From positions 1-22,833 of the forward strand of contig CAYRQM010000030.1 in assembly GCA_964426415.1 (NCBI GenBank): 22,833 bases of DNA, in the 5' to 3' direction. This stretch comes from UBA3792 sp964426415. Its GTDB lineage: Bacteria; Bacillota; Clostridia; Christensenellales; CAG-138. Below, piece by piece: positions 6,708 through 13,697 of this stretch. A model generated the notes under the pieces. The model ran no database searches, was not told the origin of the DNA, and saw only the letters and a list, made by a program, of their open reading frames with translations. How positions within the stretch are numbered: position 1 is the stretch's first letter; the number at the start of each line of letters is the position of its first letter. The translations under genes were made by a program, and so were the position numbers.

Positions 6708-8969
6708 TCAGCCGTTGTCCTCCGCCAAGTCGCGGAAGGCGCCGTACAGGGTGGAATAGCCCCATGTGAGCCCATCGGGCATCGACCTTGCGTGGGACTG
6801 GACGCCGTTGTACATCCCGACGCCGTGGCGGTTGATTTTGTTGCCCATGAAGATCATGGTGGCAGAGACGCCGCCGTCCAGATTGTACGCCGTGGTGCAG
6901 CCGAGGCTTTGCATCAGCTCCGCCAATTCGACGCCGCTCAAGCCCAAGCTGTAACCGTCCTGTCTGCCGTCCGCCACCACTGCCACCAAGTGTCCCGGCT
7001 CAATCATGCCGATGGCGGTACGGGGATTGGTCTTGCTGCGGGCGGTGCGCGCCGCGTCGGGAATTGCGCCGTTCTCCACCAGCACGGGGCCGAAGGAGAA
7101 ACAGTTTTGCACGCCGCTTTCCAAAAGATCAAGCGCGGTGCCGCTGCCCTTATGCAGGATGTGCAGGCTGTGCGTTTCGGGATCCAGCGTGCAGCCGTCA
7201 ATGCGGTCGGCGCGTTGGAACAGATAGCCGCCGCGGATGAGAATGCCCTTTTGCTCCGTATCGCAGTTGATGAGGTTGTCGCCCGTAATCCACAGCACGC
7301 ATTTGGCGTCGTCCGCCATCTCCATTGCGCCGCAGATGTCGACGCCGTTGTGGCGATTCGACCCGAAGGTCGGGCGGAAGCTGTCGTAGGTGCGCTCGTA
7401 AATGTGCGCCACGAAATAGACGCAGGGCTTTTCCTTGCTGCCGTTTGGATAGGTCGTGGCATAGCGTTGGATTTCCACCGCCAAGATGTCGGAACGGTAA
7501 ATCCATTCGCCCTTATCCAAATCGATGGTGACGATCTCGTCGCCGCCGTCGTTGACAAAGTGTTGATCGAAGTCGGACAGCGGCTCTGCGGTCGGCTCCG
7601 GCGTCGGCGTTTCGGTGGGAATCGCGGTGGGCGCTTCGGTGGGCGCTTCGGTGGGAACGGGCGAATCGGTTGGCGCTTCGGTGGGCGCTTCGGTCACGAC
7701 CGCCGCCGCTTTGCCCGCGCAGGAGAACAGCCCGCTCGTTGTCTTTGGCGGCTCCGTCGCCGCAATGGGCGTCGGCGTAGCGGTGGGCGCTTCGGTGGGC
7801 GCTTCGGTGGGAACGGGCGATTCGGTTGGGACTTCGGTGGGCGACGGCGTGGGCGTCACCGTTTGATAGGAGAGCAGGCTTGCCGTGTCCAAATGCTCGA
7901 ACAGGTCGTTCGCATCGACGTCCGCACCGACGGCGGAAGAAAGCAGCGACAGTGCAGGCTTGTCCGCAAGCGTGAATCGATACACCCCGCGGGACGCCAT
8001 CGTGCGATACGCTTCGGTGGCGACTTCCCATGCGGAACGCCCCTCCAGCGCGTAGGATGCTTCGGTGCAGTCCACGACGGTGCTGCCGCCGTCGGAAAGC
8101 TCGTATACCTTGGGAATCTGCCGCGTCGTGCGCGTCAGTGCGGCCTTGAAAACGGCGCTCGTTTCCGCCGTGCGCGCATCGGCGTCGTCGGAACGCAGAC
8201 ACACCACGACCTGCGGCTGCAGCGCGTCCAAAACGGCTGCCAGCTTGGCTTCGGGTTCGTTCTTTGCCCATTGGGTATGCACGTCGTTGGCGTCGTTGAA
8301 CGCGTGGTCGCTGCAATGCAGCAGGATGGGCGACGCCGTCATGCCAAGCGTCCAAAGCGCGTCGCACGCTTCTTCGAATTGGCTGCGTTCGCCGTCGCAA
8401 AGATAGACGATCCCGACGGCTGCGCCGTGTTCGACGCCGTATTTGACCAACAGGCTGCCCACATTTTCCAGCTCGGTCACGGGCTGCGGCAGCACAAACA
8501 GCAGATCGCACGCGGTCGGCGCGTCGGTTTGCCAATGGTATTCTTCGGCGATTGTGCCTTCCGTCACCAAAAGCGTGGCGATGGTGTAGGCTTGCACGGC
8601 ATAAAGCTCGACCGTGGTACAGGCATCGTCCAGCGGCTGCACCTCGCAATAGGCGGTGGGCGACGCATAGGCGGTTTCGGACAAAAGCTGCCGCTGCGCG
8701 TCGTATTGGCGCAGCCGTGCTTCGTCGGGCAGTGTGTACCATTCGAGATACAGATTCCTGCCCGCGCCCGCCGTGTCCACCGTGAGTGTGATGCGATCGC
8801 CCCGTTCCACCGACAAGCGCGTCGTGACCTTGGCGTCGGTGAGCCGCGACGCGTCACGGTCGTTTGGAATCGTGTATGAAACGGACAGCGCCGTTTCCGC
8901 CTGCGACGTTGCCGCCGCAGTCGGAAGAATCAGCAGAAGGAGCAAAAGAAGGGAGACGATGCGTTTCAT
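6708..8969 (-). CDS. secreted degenerate PIG-L / phosphodiester glycosidase (NAGPA) fusion
   Basis: The 753-residue protein has a signal peptide (residues 1-25). A beta-rich region follows (30-130, LTDAKVTTRLS, YLEWYTLP). Residues 150-290 resemble a PIG-L deacetylase fold, but the zinc motif is gone: LPQPVTELENVGSLL replaces the AHPDDE-type motif and LRSDDADARTAET replaces the HPDH region. Two PTEAPTEAPT tracts (372-408, 425-462) flank a short SGLFSCAGKAAAVV insert. Residues 480-745 are a NAGPA phosphodiester glycosidase domain with FGPVLVENG, RTAIGMIEPGH, VVADGR and the signature YNLDGGVSA (695-703). No membrane anchor is seen, so the mature protein is probably released. The ATG lies three bases after the stop of the upstream peptidase gene and has no clear ribosome-binding site, suggesting reinitiation. 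The substrate is unknown. The full-length paralogue is at 20047-22560. Confidence 0.85.
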   Translation of the reverse strand: MKRIVSLLLLLLLILPTAAATSQAETALSVSYTIPNDRDASRLTDAKVTTRLSVERGDRITLTVDTAGAGRNLYLEWYTLPDEARLRQYDAQRQLLSETAYASPTAYCEVQPLDDACTTVELYAVQAYTIATLLVTEGTIAEEYHWQTDAPTACDLLFVLPQPVTELENVGSLLVKYGVEHGAAVGIVYLCDGERSQFEEACDALWTLGMTASPILLHCSDHAFNDANDVHTQWAKNEPEAKLAAVLDALQPQVVVCLRSDDADARTAETSAVFKAALTRTTRQIPKVYELSDGGSTVVDCTEASYALEGRSAWEVATEAYRTMASRGVYRFTLADKPALSLLSSAVGADVDANDLFEHLDTASLLSYQTVTPTPSPTEVPTESPVPTEAPTEAPTATPTPIAATEPPKTTSGLFSCAGKAAAVVTEAPTEAPTDSPVPTEAPTEAPTAIPTETPTPEPTAEPLSDFDQHFVNDGGDEIVTIDLDKGEWIYRSDILAVEIQRYATTYPNGSKEKPCVYFVAHIYERTYDSFRPTFGSNRHNGVDICGAMEMADDAKCVLWITGDNLINCDTEQKGILIRGGYLFQRADRIDGCTLDPETHSLHILHKGSGTALDLLESGVQNCFSFGPVLVENGAIPDAARTARSKTNPRTAIGMIEPGHLVAVVADGRQDGYSLGLSGVELAELMQSLGCTTAYNLDGGVSATMIFMGNKINRHGVGMYNGVQSHARSMPDGLTWGYSTLYGAFRDLAEDNG
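7624..7664. repeat. 41-bp direct repeat, copy 1 (Pro/Thr linker)
   Basis: This is identical base for base to 7780-7820. It encodes PTEAPTEAPT-type linker sequence on the minus strand. The 156-bp offset is a whole number of codons, so recombination between the copies would remove 52 residues in frame. Confidence 0.9.
7780..7820. repeat. 41-bp direct repeat, copy 2 (Pro/Thr linker)
   Basis: This is the second identical copy of 7624-7664. The similarity extends about ten more bases on the right with one mismatch. Copy 2 lies on the N-terminal side of the SGLFSCAGKAAAVV insert in the encoded protein. Confidence 0.9.
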
Positions 8970-8972
8970 AGA

Positions 8973-10796
8973 TTATTGGGCGTCCAATTTGGTGAGGACG
9001 GTCTTGAGCGACGCGGCAATGTCGCGGATGGTTTGCGGGTCCATCGGGTCGGACAGCCCGACCGCCTGCAGCGTTTCGCGGAATGCGGCGTCCTTGGGAC
9101 GGTATAGGATGTTCTTGTACGCCAAGACGGCGGCGGCGTAGTCGGTTTGCGATAGGTCGAAAATCTGCATGGCGCCGATCATGCTGGTGGCGTAGCTGAT
9201 GTAGTACATCGGGCTTTGGAAGGTGTGGGGAATCAGCGTCCAGTAGGTGCCCTCATAGCCCAGCGTGTCGAATCCGTACTCCTTGCACAGCGATTCGTAC
9301 TTGGCGTTGAGCATGGACAGCGTCACGCCCTCGGTGGTGTATGCGTAGCGCTGCAATTCGTCCTCCATGCAGCCCGTGACGATGGAATACATGGCGTTGA
9401 ACAGGTTGTAAATCTGCGCATCGTCGGCATAGCTGCCAAACAGCGTGTCGTAATACGCCTGCGAGAGCATCTCCAGCCCTTGGGAGTCGATTTCCGCCAT
9501 ATCCAAGGAATCGCCCGTCAGCCAATCGTCGCCATAGTTGAGGTAGTAGTTGCTGTAATGGCCGAATTCGTGAATCAGCGTGGAGGGCATCGACGCGGAA
9601 TCATCCCACGACGTATACAGGAACGGTGCGCCGTACGTCTCGAAGTAGGTGGTGTAGCTGCCTTCCATCTTTTTGTCGGACGTGTCAAAATCGTACATTT
9701 CGTGTTCGATCATGTACTGCCACGGCGCTTCCAGCTCGGGCAGAATGGAGGTGACGACCGTATGCACGTTCTCCATGGTGGACGTTTGATTGTAGGTTGC
9801 ATTGCTGAGAGAATAGTAGTAGGCAATCGCGTAGCTGTAATAGGCACTGCGGAACAACGGCACAAGGTTTTCTTTTACCGCCGCCGCGATTGCCGCCGCA
9901 TCGTCCACGGTGTAATCTCTGCCGTAGCATGCATAGCCGTAGACGGCGTAATCGGAATAGCCCAGCTTCTGTGCCATCTCGTTGCGCACGTTAATCATCT
10001 TGAGGTAGATTTCGCCTGCCGCTTGGTTGTACTCGGTCATGAACTGATCCCAGATGGCGATCGCGCTGTCTTCGGGCAAATCGCTCCCCATCACGTCGTC
10101 ATAGGTGTAGACGACGCCGTTGTAGGTGGTCGTGAACGTGACCTGCAGCGTGTCGTACTCGCTGGTCAGGGCGCGATCCTCCTCCACCAAATCCTGCACG
10201 GACAGGTCGTTCATCTCGTCGGCAGTCTCCAACTTTTCGACGGTCTCCGCATCGTATTCGTCCGACAATGCGGGATCGTTTGAAAGATACAGGGCAATGT
10301 CCACCAACAGACAGCTCAGCTCGTTCAGATCGACGGAGAGCTTGTCGTAGGTGTCCTGCATGGCTTCGTTTGTGACGTCCTTGCAGTACAGAACGTATGC
10401 GACGGACGCCATGCTGCTTGCGCTGTTGGAAAATGCAATCAGTTCGTCCAATGCCGCCTGCGCCTCTGTGCCGCCGACGACGCCCTGCTCCAGCTGCTGC
10501 AGCAAATCGTTTGCCGAATCGATGGCGCTCTGCACGTCCGGCTGCTCAAACGCGATGTCGGAAAAGTGCAGGTCGGTATGGGCGATGGCGGACGGCGGCG
10601 CCGTGGTGTAGACGTCGTTTGCCGTCGGAATCGGCTTGCCGGTGGCGGGCACGTCGGTGGCGGGCGCCTTGGTAAAGTCTTCCGCCACGACCTCGACGTC
10701 GCGGAACAGGTCGACCAAGTCGTCAAATCCGGGAACGCAGCCTGTGAAGGCGAGCAAAAATGCCAAGATCCAAGCAAGGATCAATTTCTTTTTCAT
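8973..10796 (-). CDS. M3-family (oligoendopeptidase-like) metallopeptidase lipoprotein
   Basis: The 607-residue product begins with a lipoprotein signal, MKKKLILAWILAFLLAFTGC, where AFTGC is the lipobox and Cys20 would be lipidated. A linker (about 40-70) with TKAP, PATG and TAPPSA precedes a mostly helical peptidase. The catalytic motif is TLIHEFGHY, with H409, E410 and H413; E435 in AEIDSQGLE is the likely third zinc ligand, matching the ExxSQ pattern of M3 enzymes. YWTLIPHTFQSPMYYISYATS-like residues near 518-537 match the substrate-side His/Tyr region of the family. It should be anchored outside the membrane and cleave short peptides. The ATG at 10796 is preceded by GTGAGG and gives a proper lipoprotein signal; the frame is open upstream to 10895, but the promoter lies inside that stretch. 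It is cotranscribed with the gene at 6708-8969. Confidence 0.88.
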   Translation of the reverse strand: MKKKLILAWILAFLLAFTGCVPGFDDLVDLFRDVEVVAEDFTKAPATDVPATGKPIPTANDVYTTAPPSAIAHTDLHFSDIAFEQPDVQSAIDSANDLLQQLEQGVVGGTEAQAALDELIAFSNSASSMASVAYVLYCKDVTNEAMQDTYDKLSVDLNELSCLLVDIALYLSNDPALSDEYDAETVEKLETADEMNDLSVQDLVEEDRALTSEYDTLQVTFTTTYNGVVYTYDDVMGSDLPEDSAIAIWDQFMTEYNQAAGEIYLKMINVRNEMAQKLGYSDYAVYGYACYGRDYTVDDAAAIAAAVKENLVPLFRSAYYSYAIAYYYSLSNATYNQTSTMENVHTVVTSILPELEAPWQYMIEHEMYDFDTSDKKMEGSYTTYFETYGAPFLYTSWDDSASMPSTLIHEFGHYSNYYLNYGDDWLTGDSLDMAEIDSQGLEMLSQAYYDTLFGSYADDAQIYNLFNAMYSIVTGCMEDELQRYAYTTEGVTLSMLNAKYESLCKEYGFDTLGYEGTYWTLIPHTFQSPMYYISYATSMIGAMQIFDLSQTDYAAAVLAYKNILYRPKDAAFRETLQAVGLSDPMDPQTIRDIAASLKTVLTKLDAQ

Positions 10797-10833
10797 GGAA
10801 TACCTCACGATCCAAATTCTTTCGATTTTATTC

Positions 10834-10862
10834 ATCATACGCGATTTCGCCGCAAATTTCAA
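10834..10862 (-). promoter_or_regulatory. sigma-A promoter of the peptidase / PIG-L-NAGPA operon
   Basis: On the minus strand TTGAAA (10862-10857) and TATGAT (10839-10834) are separated by exactly 17 bases. The start should be near 10827, about 30 bases before the ATG at 10796. It is divergent from the ddl promoter at 10907-10935. Confidence 0.8.
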
Positions 10863-10906
10863 CCTTTTCCCAGAGAATTGACATTTTCGACGCAAGAAAG
10901 TTTGCT

Positions 10907-10935
10907 TTGCGTTATAGACTGTGCTGTGCTATACT
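10907..10935 (+). promoter_or_regulatory. sigma-A promoter of ddl-murF
   Basis: TTGCGT (10907-10912) and TATACT (10930-10935) have exactly 17 bases between them. Transcription should start near 10942, giving a leader of about 26 bases that includes GAGGAAG. A TTGACA at 10878-10883 has no -10 partner at the right distance and was not used. Confidence 0.75.
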
Positions 10936-10967
10936 GTACGCAATCAATTATGAGGAAGCATGGCTGC

Positions 10968-11996
10968 ATGGATATTTTGGTTTTGGCGGGCGGGCTGTCA
11001 CCCGAACGCGACGTTTCATTTTCCAGCGGAACAATGATCTGCAATACGCTCCTTTCGATGGGGCATCGGGCAAAGCTGATCGACCTGTATTTTGGCGCAC
11101 CCGCATGGGACTGCGAATCCGATTTCTTTGCCGACGCCGCGCCCCTTTCGCCGTACGTCGTGCCCGCGTCCGCACCCGATTTGGATGCGCTGCGCGCTGC
11201 GCGCAAGGGCGGCTTCAACGATTTCATCGGCTACAACGTCATGGCGCTGGGCAAGGTCGCCGACGTGGTCTTCATGGCGCTGCACGGCGATTGCGGCGAG
11301 AATGGCAAGCTGCAGTCCATCTTTGACCATTTCGGCATTCGCTATACCGGCAGCGGTTCGCACGGCTGCGCCGTCGCCATGGACAAATGGGCAAGCAAGC
11401 AGGTCTTCCGCTCCCACGACATTCTGACGCCCACAGGCGTGACGCTGCAACAGGGCAAGCCCTTCGACCCGCGCACGCTTCCGCTGCCCTGTGTGGTCAA
11501 ACCGTGCTGCGGCGGCTCCTCCATCGGCGTTTCCATCGTCACCGAGCGCCACGCGCTGCCCGCCGCCATCGAAACGGCGTTTGCCGTAGAGCCCGTCATC
11601 TTGGTGGAGGAATACGTCAAGGGCCGCGAGATTTCCTGCGGCATTTTGGGTGAAGATGCGCTGCCGCTCATTGAAATTGTGCCGAACGACGGCTTTTACG
11701 ACTACAAAAACAAGTACCAAGCGGGCGGTGCAAAGGAGATCACGCCTGCCGACGTCGCGCCCGACATTGCCCAAAAGATCAGCGAAGCAGCCAAAGCCGT
11801 GTTTCGGACGCTGCACCTTTCGGTTTACGCCCGCATCGACTTTTTACTCACCGCACGCGGCGACGCCTACTGTCTGGAGGCCAATACGCTGCCCGGCATG
11901 ACGCCCACCTCCCTACTCCCGCAGGAAGCGGCTGCCGCCGACTTGGACTATGCGTCGCTTTGTGCGCGCATCCTCGACCTTTCGCTCAAAAAGTAA
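10968..11996 (+). CDS. ddl: D-alanine--D-alanine ligase
   Basis: The 342-residue ATP-grasp enzyme joins two D-alanines for the peptidoglycan stem peptide in the cytoplasm. Motifs in order are LAGGLSPERDVS (6-17, E13 contacts the first substrate), FMALHGDCGENGKLQ (102-116), VVKPCCGGSSIGVS (177-189), YDYKNKYQAGG (244-254, the omega-loop Lys-Tyr typical of D-Ala rather than D-lactate ligases), YARIDFLL (287-294) and LEANTLPGMTPTSLLPQ (303-319). The start at 10968 fits the family start MDILVLAGG and has GAGGA eleven bases upstream; an in-frame ATG at 10950 overlaps that site and is less likely. The stop TAA shares one base with the murF ATG. Confidence 0.96.
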   Translation: MDILVLAGGLSPERDVSFSSGTMICNTLLSMGHRAKLIDLYFGAPAWDCESDFFADAAPLSPYVVPASAPDLDALRAARKGGFNDFIGYNVMALGKVADVVFMALHGDCGENGKLQSIFDHFGIRYTGSGSHGCAVAMDKWASKQVFRSHDILTPTGVTLQQGKPFDPRTLPLPCVVKPCCGGSSIGVSIVTERHALPAAIETAFAVEPVILVEEYVKGREISCGILGEDALPLIEIVPNDGFYDYKNKYQAGGAKEITPADVAPDIAQKISEAAKAVFRTLHLSVYARIDFLLTARGDAYCLEANTLPGMTPTSLLPQEAAAADLDYASLCARILDLSLKK

Positions 11997-13318
11997 TGGC
12001 AAGTTTTACCTTAAGCGAACTTTTGACCGCCACAGGCGGCGTGCTGTACGCACCGTCCGATTTTGTGTGCGACGGCGTAACCGATGTGTCCATCGACACC
12101 CGCACCCTCAAGGCGGGCGCGCTGTATGTGCCCATTCGCGGCGACGTCTTTGACGGGCATCGGTTCATTGCGGACGCGTTTTCAAAAGGCGCTGCGCTGA
12201 CGCTTTCCGAAACGCCCTGCGATGCGCCGCACATTCGCGTTGCCGACTGCGTGCGTGCCTATCAGGACATTGCGCGGTTGCATCGGATGCGGTTTTCCAT
12301 TCCTGTGGTGTGCATCACGGGCAGCGTCGGCAAAACCACCACCAAGGATCTGGTGACGGCGGTGCTTCGACAATCCTATCGCACCCACAGCACCCGCGGC
12401 AATCTGAACAATCAAACGGGCGTGCCCACCACCGTTCTGCAGTTGGACGCGTCCGATCAAGCCTCCGTGATGGAGCTTGGCACGAATCACTTTGGCGAAA
12501 TCGACGCCATCGCGCGCGTCGCCCGTCCCACCGTTTGCCTTTTTACCAACATTGGAGAAGCCCATATCGAATTTTTCGGCTCGCGGGAAGGCATTTTTCG
12601 GGGCAAGACCGAAATGCTTGCGCATCTTGTTCCCGGCGGCTCCGTCATCGTCAACGGCGACGACGATCTGCTTTGTACGCTCTCCCCTGCCATCACCTAC
12701 GGGCTGCGCGAAGGCGTCGATGTGCGCGGAACGAATCTTTGCGAACACGGCCTGGCGGGCGTCAGCTTTTGCGCCGAGGTGCAAGGGCGTTCGCTTCCCA
12801 TTCGCCTTGCCGTTTCGGGACGGCACATGGTTTCCAACGCGCTGGCAGCCATCGCCGTGGGCGTGCTGTTGGGCGTGCCCGACGAAAAAATACAAGCGGC
12901 GCTCGCGTCGTTTTCCCCCACGGCAGGCAGAACCGATATCACGCAGACATCGCGCTTCACGCTCATCGACGGAACGTACAACTGCAACCCCACCTCGATG
13001 GAAGCCGCGCTGCACGTCCTGCAAAACGCAGCGGGTCGCCGCGTTTGCATCTTTGGCGATATGCTGGAGCTGGGCGCCCAAAGCCCCGCCTATCATGCCC
13101 GCATCGGCACGCTGGCAAAGGCGTGCGGCGTAGACCTGCTGCTGTGCGTCGGGCCGCTTGCCGCCCACGCAACCGATGTTGCCGCGCACCGCTTCCCCGA
13201 TTTGGATGCGCTCCACGCGGCGCTGCCTGCGCTGCTTTTGGACGGCGACACCATTCTTGTCAAGGCGTCCCAAGGAATGCACCTTTCCCGCACGGTGGCG
13301 TTCATTAAGGCGATGTAA
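11996..13318 (+). CDS. murF: UDP-N-acetylmuramoyl-tripeptide--D-alanyl-D-alanine ligase
   Basis: The 440-residue cytoplasmic ligase adds the Ddl product to UDP-MurNAc-tripeptide. The Mur N-terminal domain (1-100) includes VSIDTRTLKAGALYVPIRG. The ATP loop is TGSVGKTTTK (108-117). RGNLNNQTGVPTT (134-146), MELGTNHFGEI (159-169), TNIGEAHIEFFGSREGI (184-200) and the carbamylated-Lys region FRGKTEM (201-207) follow. The C-terminal domain has IDGTYNCNPTSMEAAL (324-339), FGDMLELG and VKASQGMHLSRTV. Length and motif order are normal. The ATG overlaps the ddl stop (TAATG) and no ribosome-binding site is seen, so translation is probably coupled. A hairpin at 13622-13644 is the first good candidate to end the transcript. 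Confidence 0.96.
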   Translation: MASFTLSELLTATGGVLYAPSDFVCDGVTDVSIDTRTLKAGALYVPIRGDVFDGHRFIADAFSKGAALTLSETPCDAPHIRVADCVRAYQDIARLHRMRFSIPVVCITGSVGKTTTKDLVTAVLRQSYRTHSTRGNLNNQTGVPTTVLQLDASDQASVMELGTNHFGEIDAIARVARPTVCLFTNIGEAHIEFFGSREGIFRGKTEMLAHLVPGGSVIVNGDDDLLCTLSPAITYGLREGVDVRGTNLCEHGLAGVSFCAEVQGRSLPIRLAVSGRHMVSNALAAIAVGVLLGVPDEKIQAALASFSPTAGRTDITQTSRFTLIDGTYNCNPTSMEAALHVLQNAAGRRVCIFGDMLELGAQSPAYHARIGTLAKACGVDLLLCVGPLAAHATDVAAHRFPDLDALHAALPALLLDGDTILVKASQGMHLSRTVAFIKAM

Positions 13319-13361
13319 AATTGAGGCGCGCATACGTTTTCTGAAAAGGCACGATTAATAC

Positions 13362-13443
13362 GTTCCCATGTCATCCTGAGGCGATGCCGAAGGATCTCGC
13401 ACGAACATAACAGATTCTTCGGTGCTTCGCACCTCAGAATGAC
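13362..13443. repeat. palindromic intergenic repeat, copy A
   Basis: This is an imperfect inverted repeat running from GTTCCCATGTCATCCTGAGG to CACCTCAGAATGAC. Its arms GTCATYCTGAGG and CCGAAGRATCT pair across a central loop. It shares blocks with copy C at 13528-13604 in the same order: GTTCCCAT, ATCCTG, CGAAGGATCTCGC and CAGAATGAC. From memory, GTCATTCTGAG...AAGGATCT palindromes are dispersed in many bacterial genomes; I cannot check that here. Confidence 0.7.
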
Positions 13444-13463
13444 CACGGAGTGCTGTAATCAAT

Positions 13464-13482
13464 ATGGCGGCAGCGCCGCCAT
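13464..13482. repeat. perfect 8-bp palindrome with 3-base loop
   Basis: ATGGCGGC and GCCGCCAT flank AGC, a stable GC-rich hairpin between the two larger repeats. It has no T-run after it on either strand, so it is not an obvious terminator. Confidence 0.7.
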
Positions 13483-13490
13483 TACCATAA

Positions 13491-13526
13491 TTTCTTCATT
13501 TCTTCATTCCTTCATTTCTTCATTCC
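13491..13526. repeat. octamer tandem repeat TTCATTYC
   Basis: Two perfect 16-bp copies of TTCATTTCTTCATTCC lie at 13495-13510 and 13511-13526, making four TTCATTYC octamers, with a partial unit (TTTC) before them. The strand is almost purely pyrimidine over this stretch apart from single A residues. Such tracts change copy number by slippage. Confidence 0.85.
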
Positions 13527-13527
13527 T

Positions 13528-13604
13528 GTTCCCATCCTGCGCTTCAGCGAAGGATCTCGCGTGTAAGCGAGAGATCCTTCCTCGCTCCGCTTCGTCAGAA
13601 TGAC
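13528..13604. repeat. palindromic intergenic repeat, copy C
   Basis: This second, diverged copy of 13362-13443 starts with the same GTTCCCAT and ends in CAGAATGAC. It lacks five bases (GTCAT) between two CAT triplets, as expected from a small slippage deletion. Its centre forms GAAGGATCTCGC / GCGAGAGATCCTTC with a two-base bulge. Confidence 0.7.
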
Positions 13605-13621
13605 AACGCGGCGGGAACGGC

Positions 13622-13644
13622 GGGCGGATACCATCCGCCTTTAT
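13622..13644 (+). terminator. candidate terminator of ddl-murF
   Basis: GGCGGAT-ACC-ATCCGCC forms a seven-base-pair stem, extended by a G-T pair, followed by TTTAT. The T-run is short and the hairpin is about 300 bases after murF, so the repeats in between would be transcribed. Confidence 0.5.
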
Positions 13645-13657
13645 AAGCGCACAACGC

Positions 13658-13690
13658 AAAACGACGCGCCATTGCGGCGCGCCGTCTTTC
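13658..13690 (-). terminator. terminator of the LCP gene
   Basis: The arms 13658-13670 and 13676-13688 pair over 13 bases with two G-T wobbles and a five-base loop. On the minus strand the stem ends in TCGTTTT, just downstream of the stop at 13698. A-rich and T-rich ends on both sides may let it work in both directions. Confidence 0.7.
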
Positions 13691-13697
13691 TAATTCG

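Noticed and set aside
6687..8879. 730-codon plus-strand open frame with Gly/Arg-rich repeats
   Set aside because: It mirrors the PIG-L/NAGPA gene. The Gly/Arg repeats are the complement of the Pro/Thr/Glu linker. No ribosome-binding site or family motif was seen.
10878..10883. TTGACA as the ddl -35 box
   Set aside because: The sequence 17 bases downstream is TTTGCT, which is not a -10 box. TTGCGT-17-TATACT lies further downstream and fits.
10797..10895. Longer N-terminus for the M3 lipoprotein
   Set aside because: The extension contains the promoter and would bury the lipoprotein signal. The ATG at 10796 has a good ribosome-binding site.
13491..13526. Possible CRISPR-like repeats
   Set aside because: The octamers are contiguous, with no spacers, and there are no cas genes. 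It is a simple tandem repeat.
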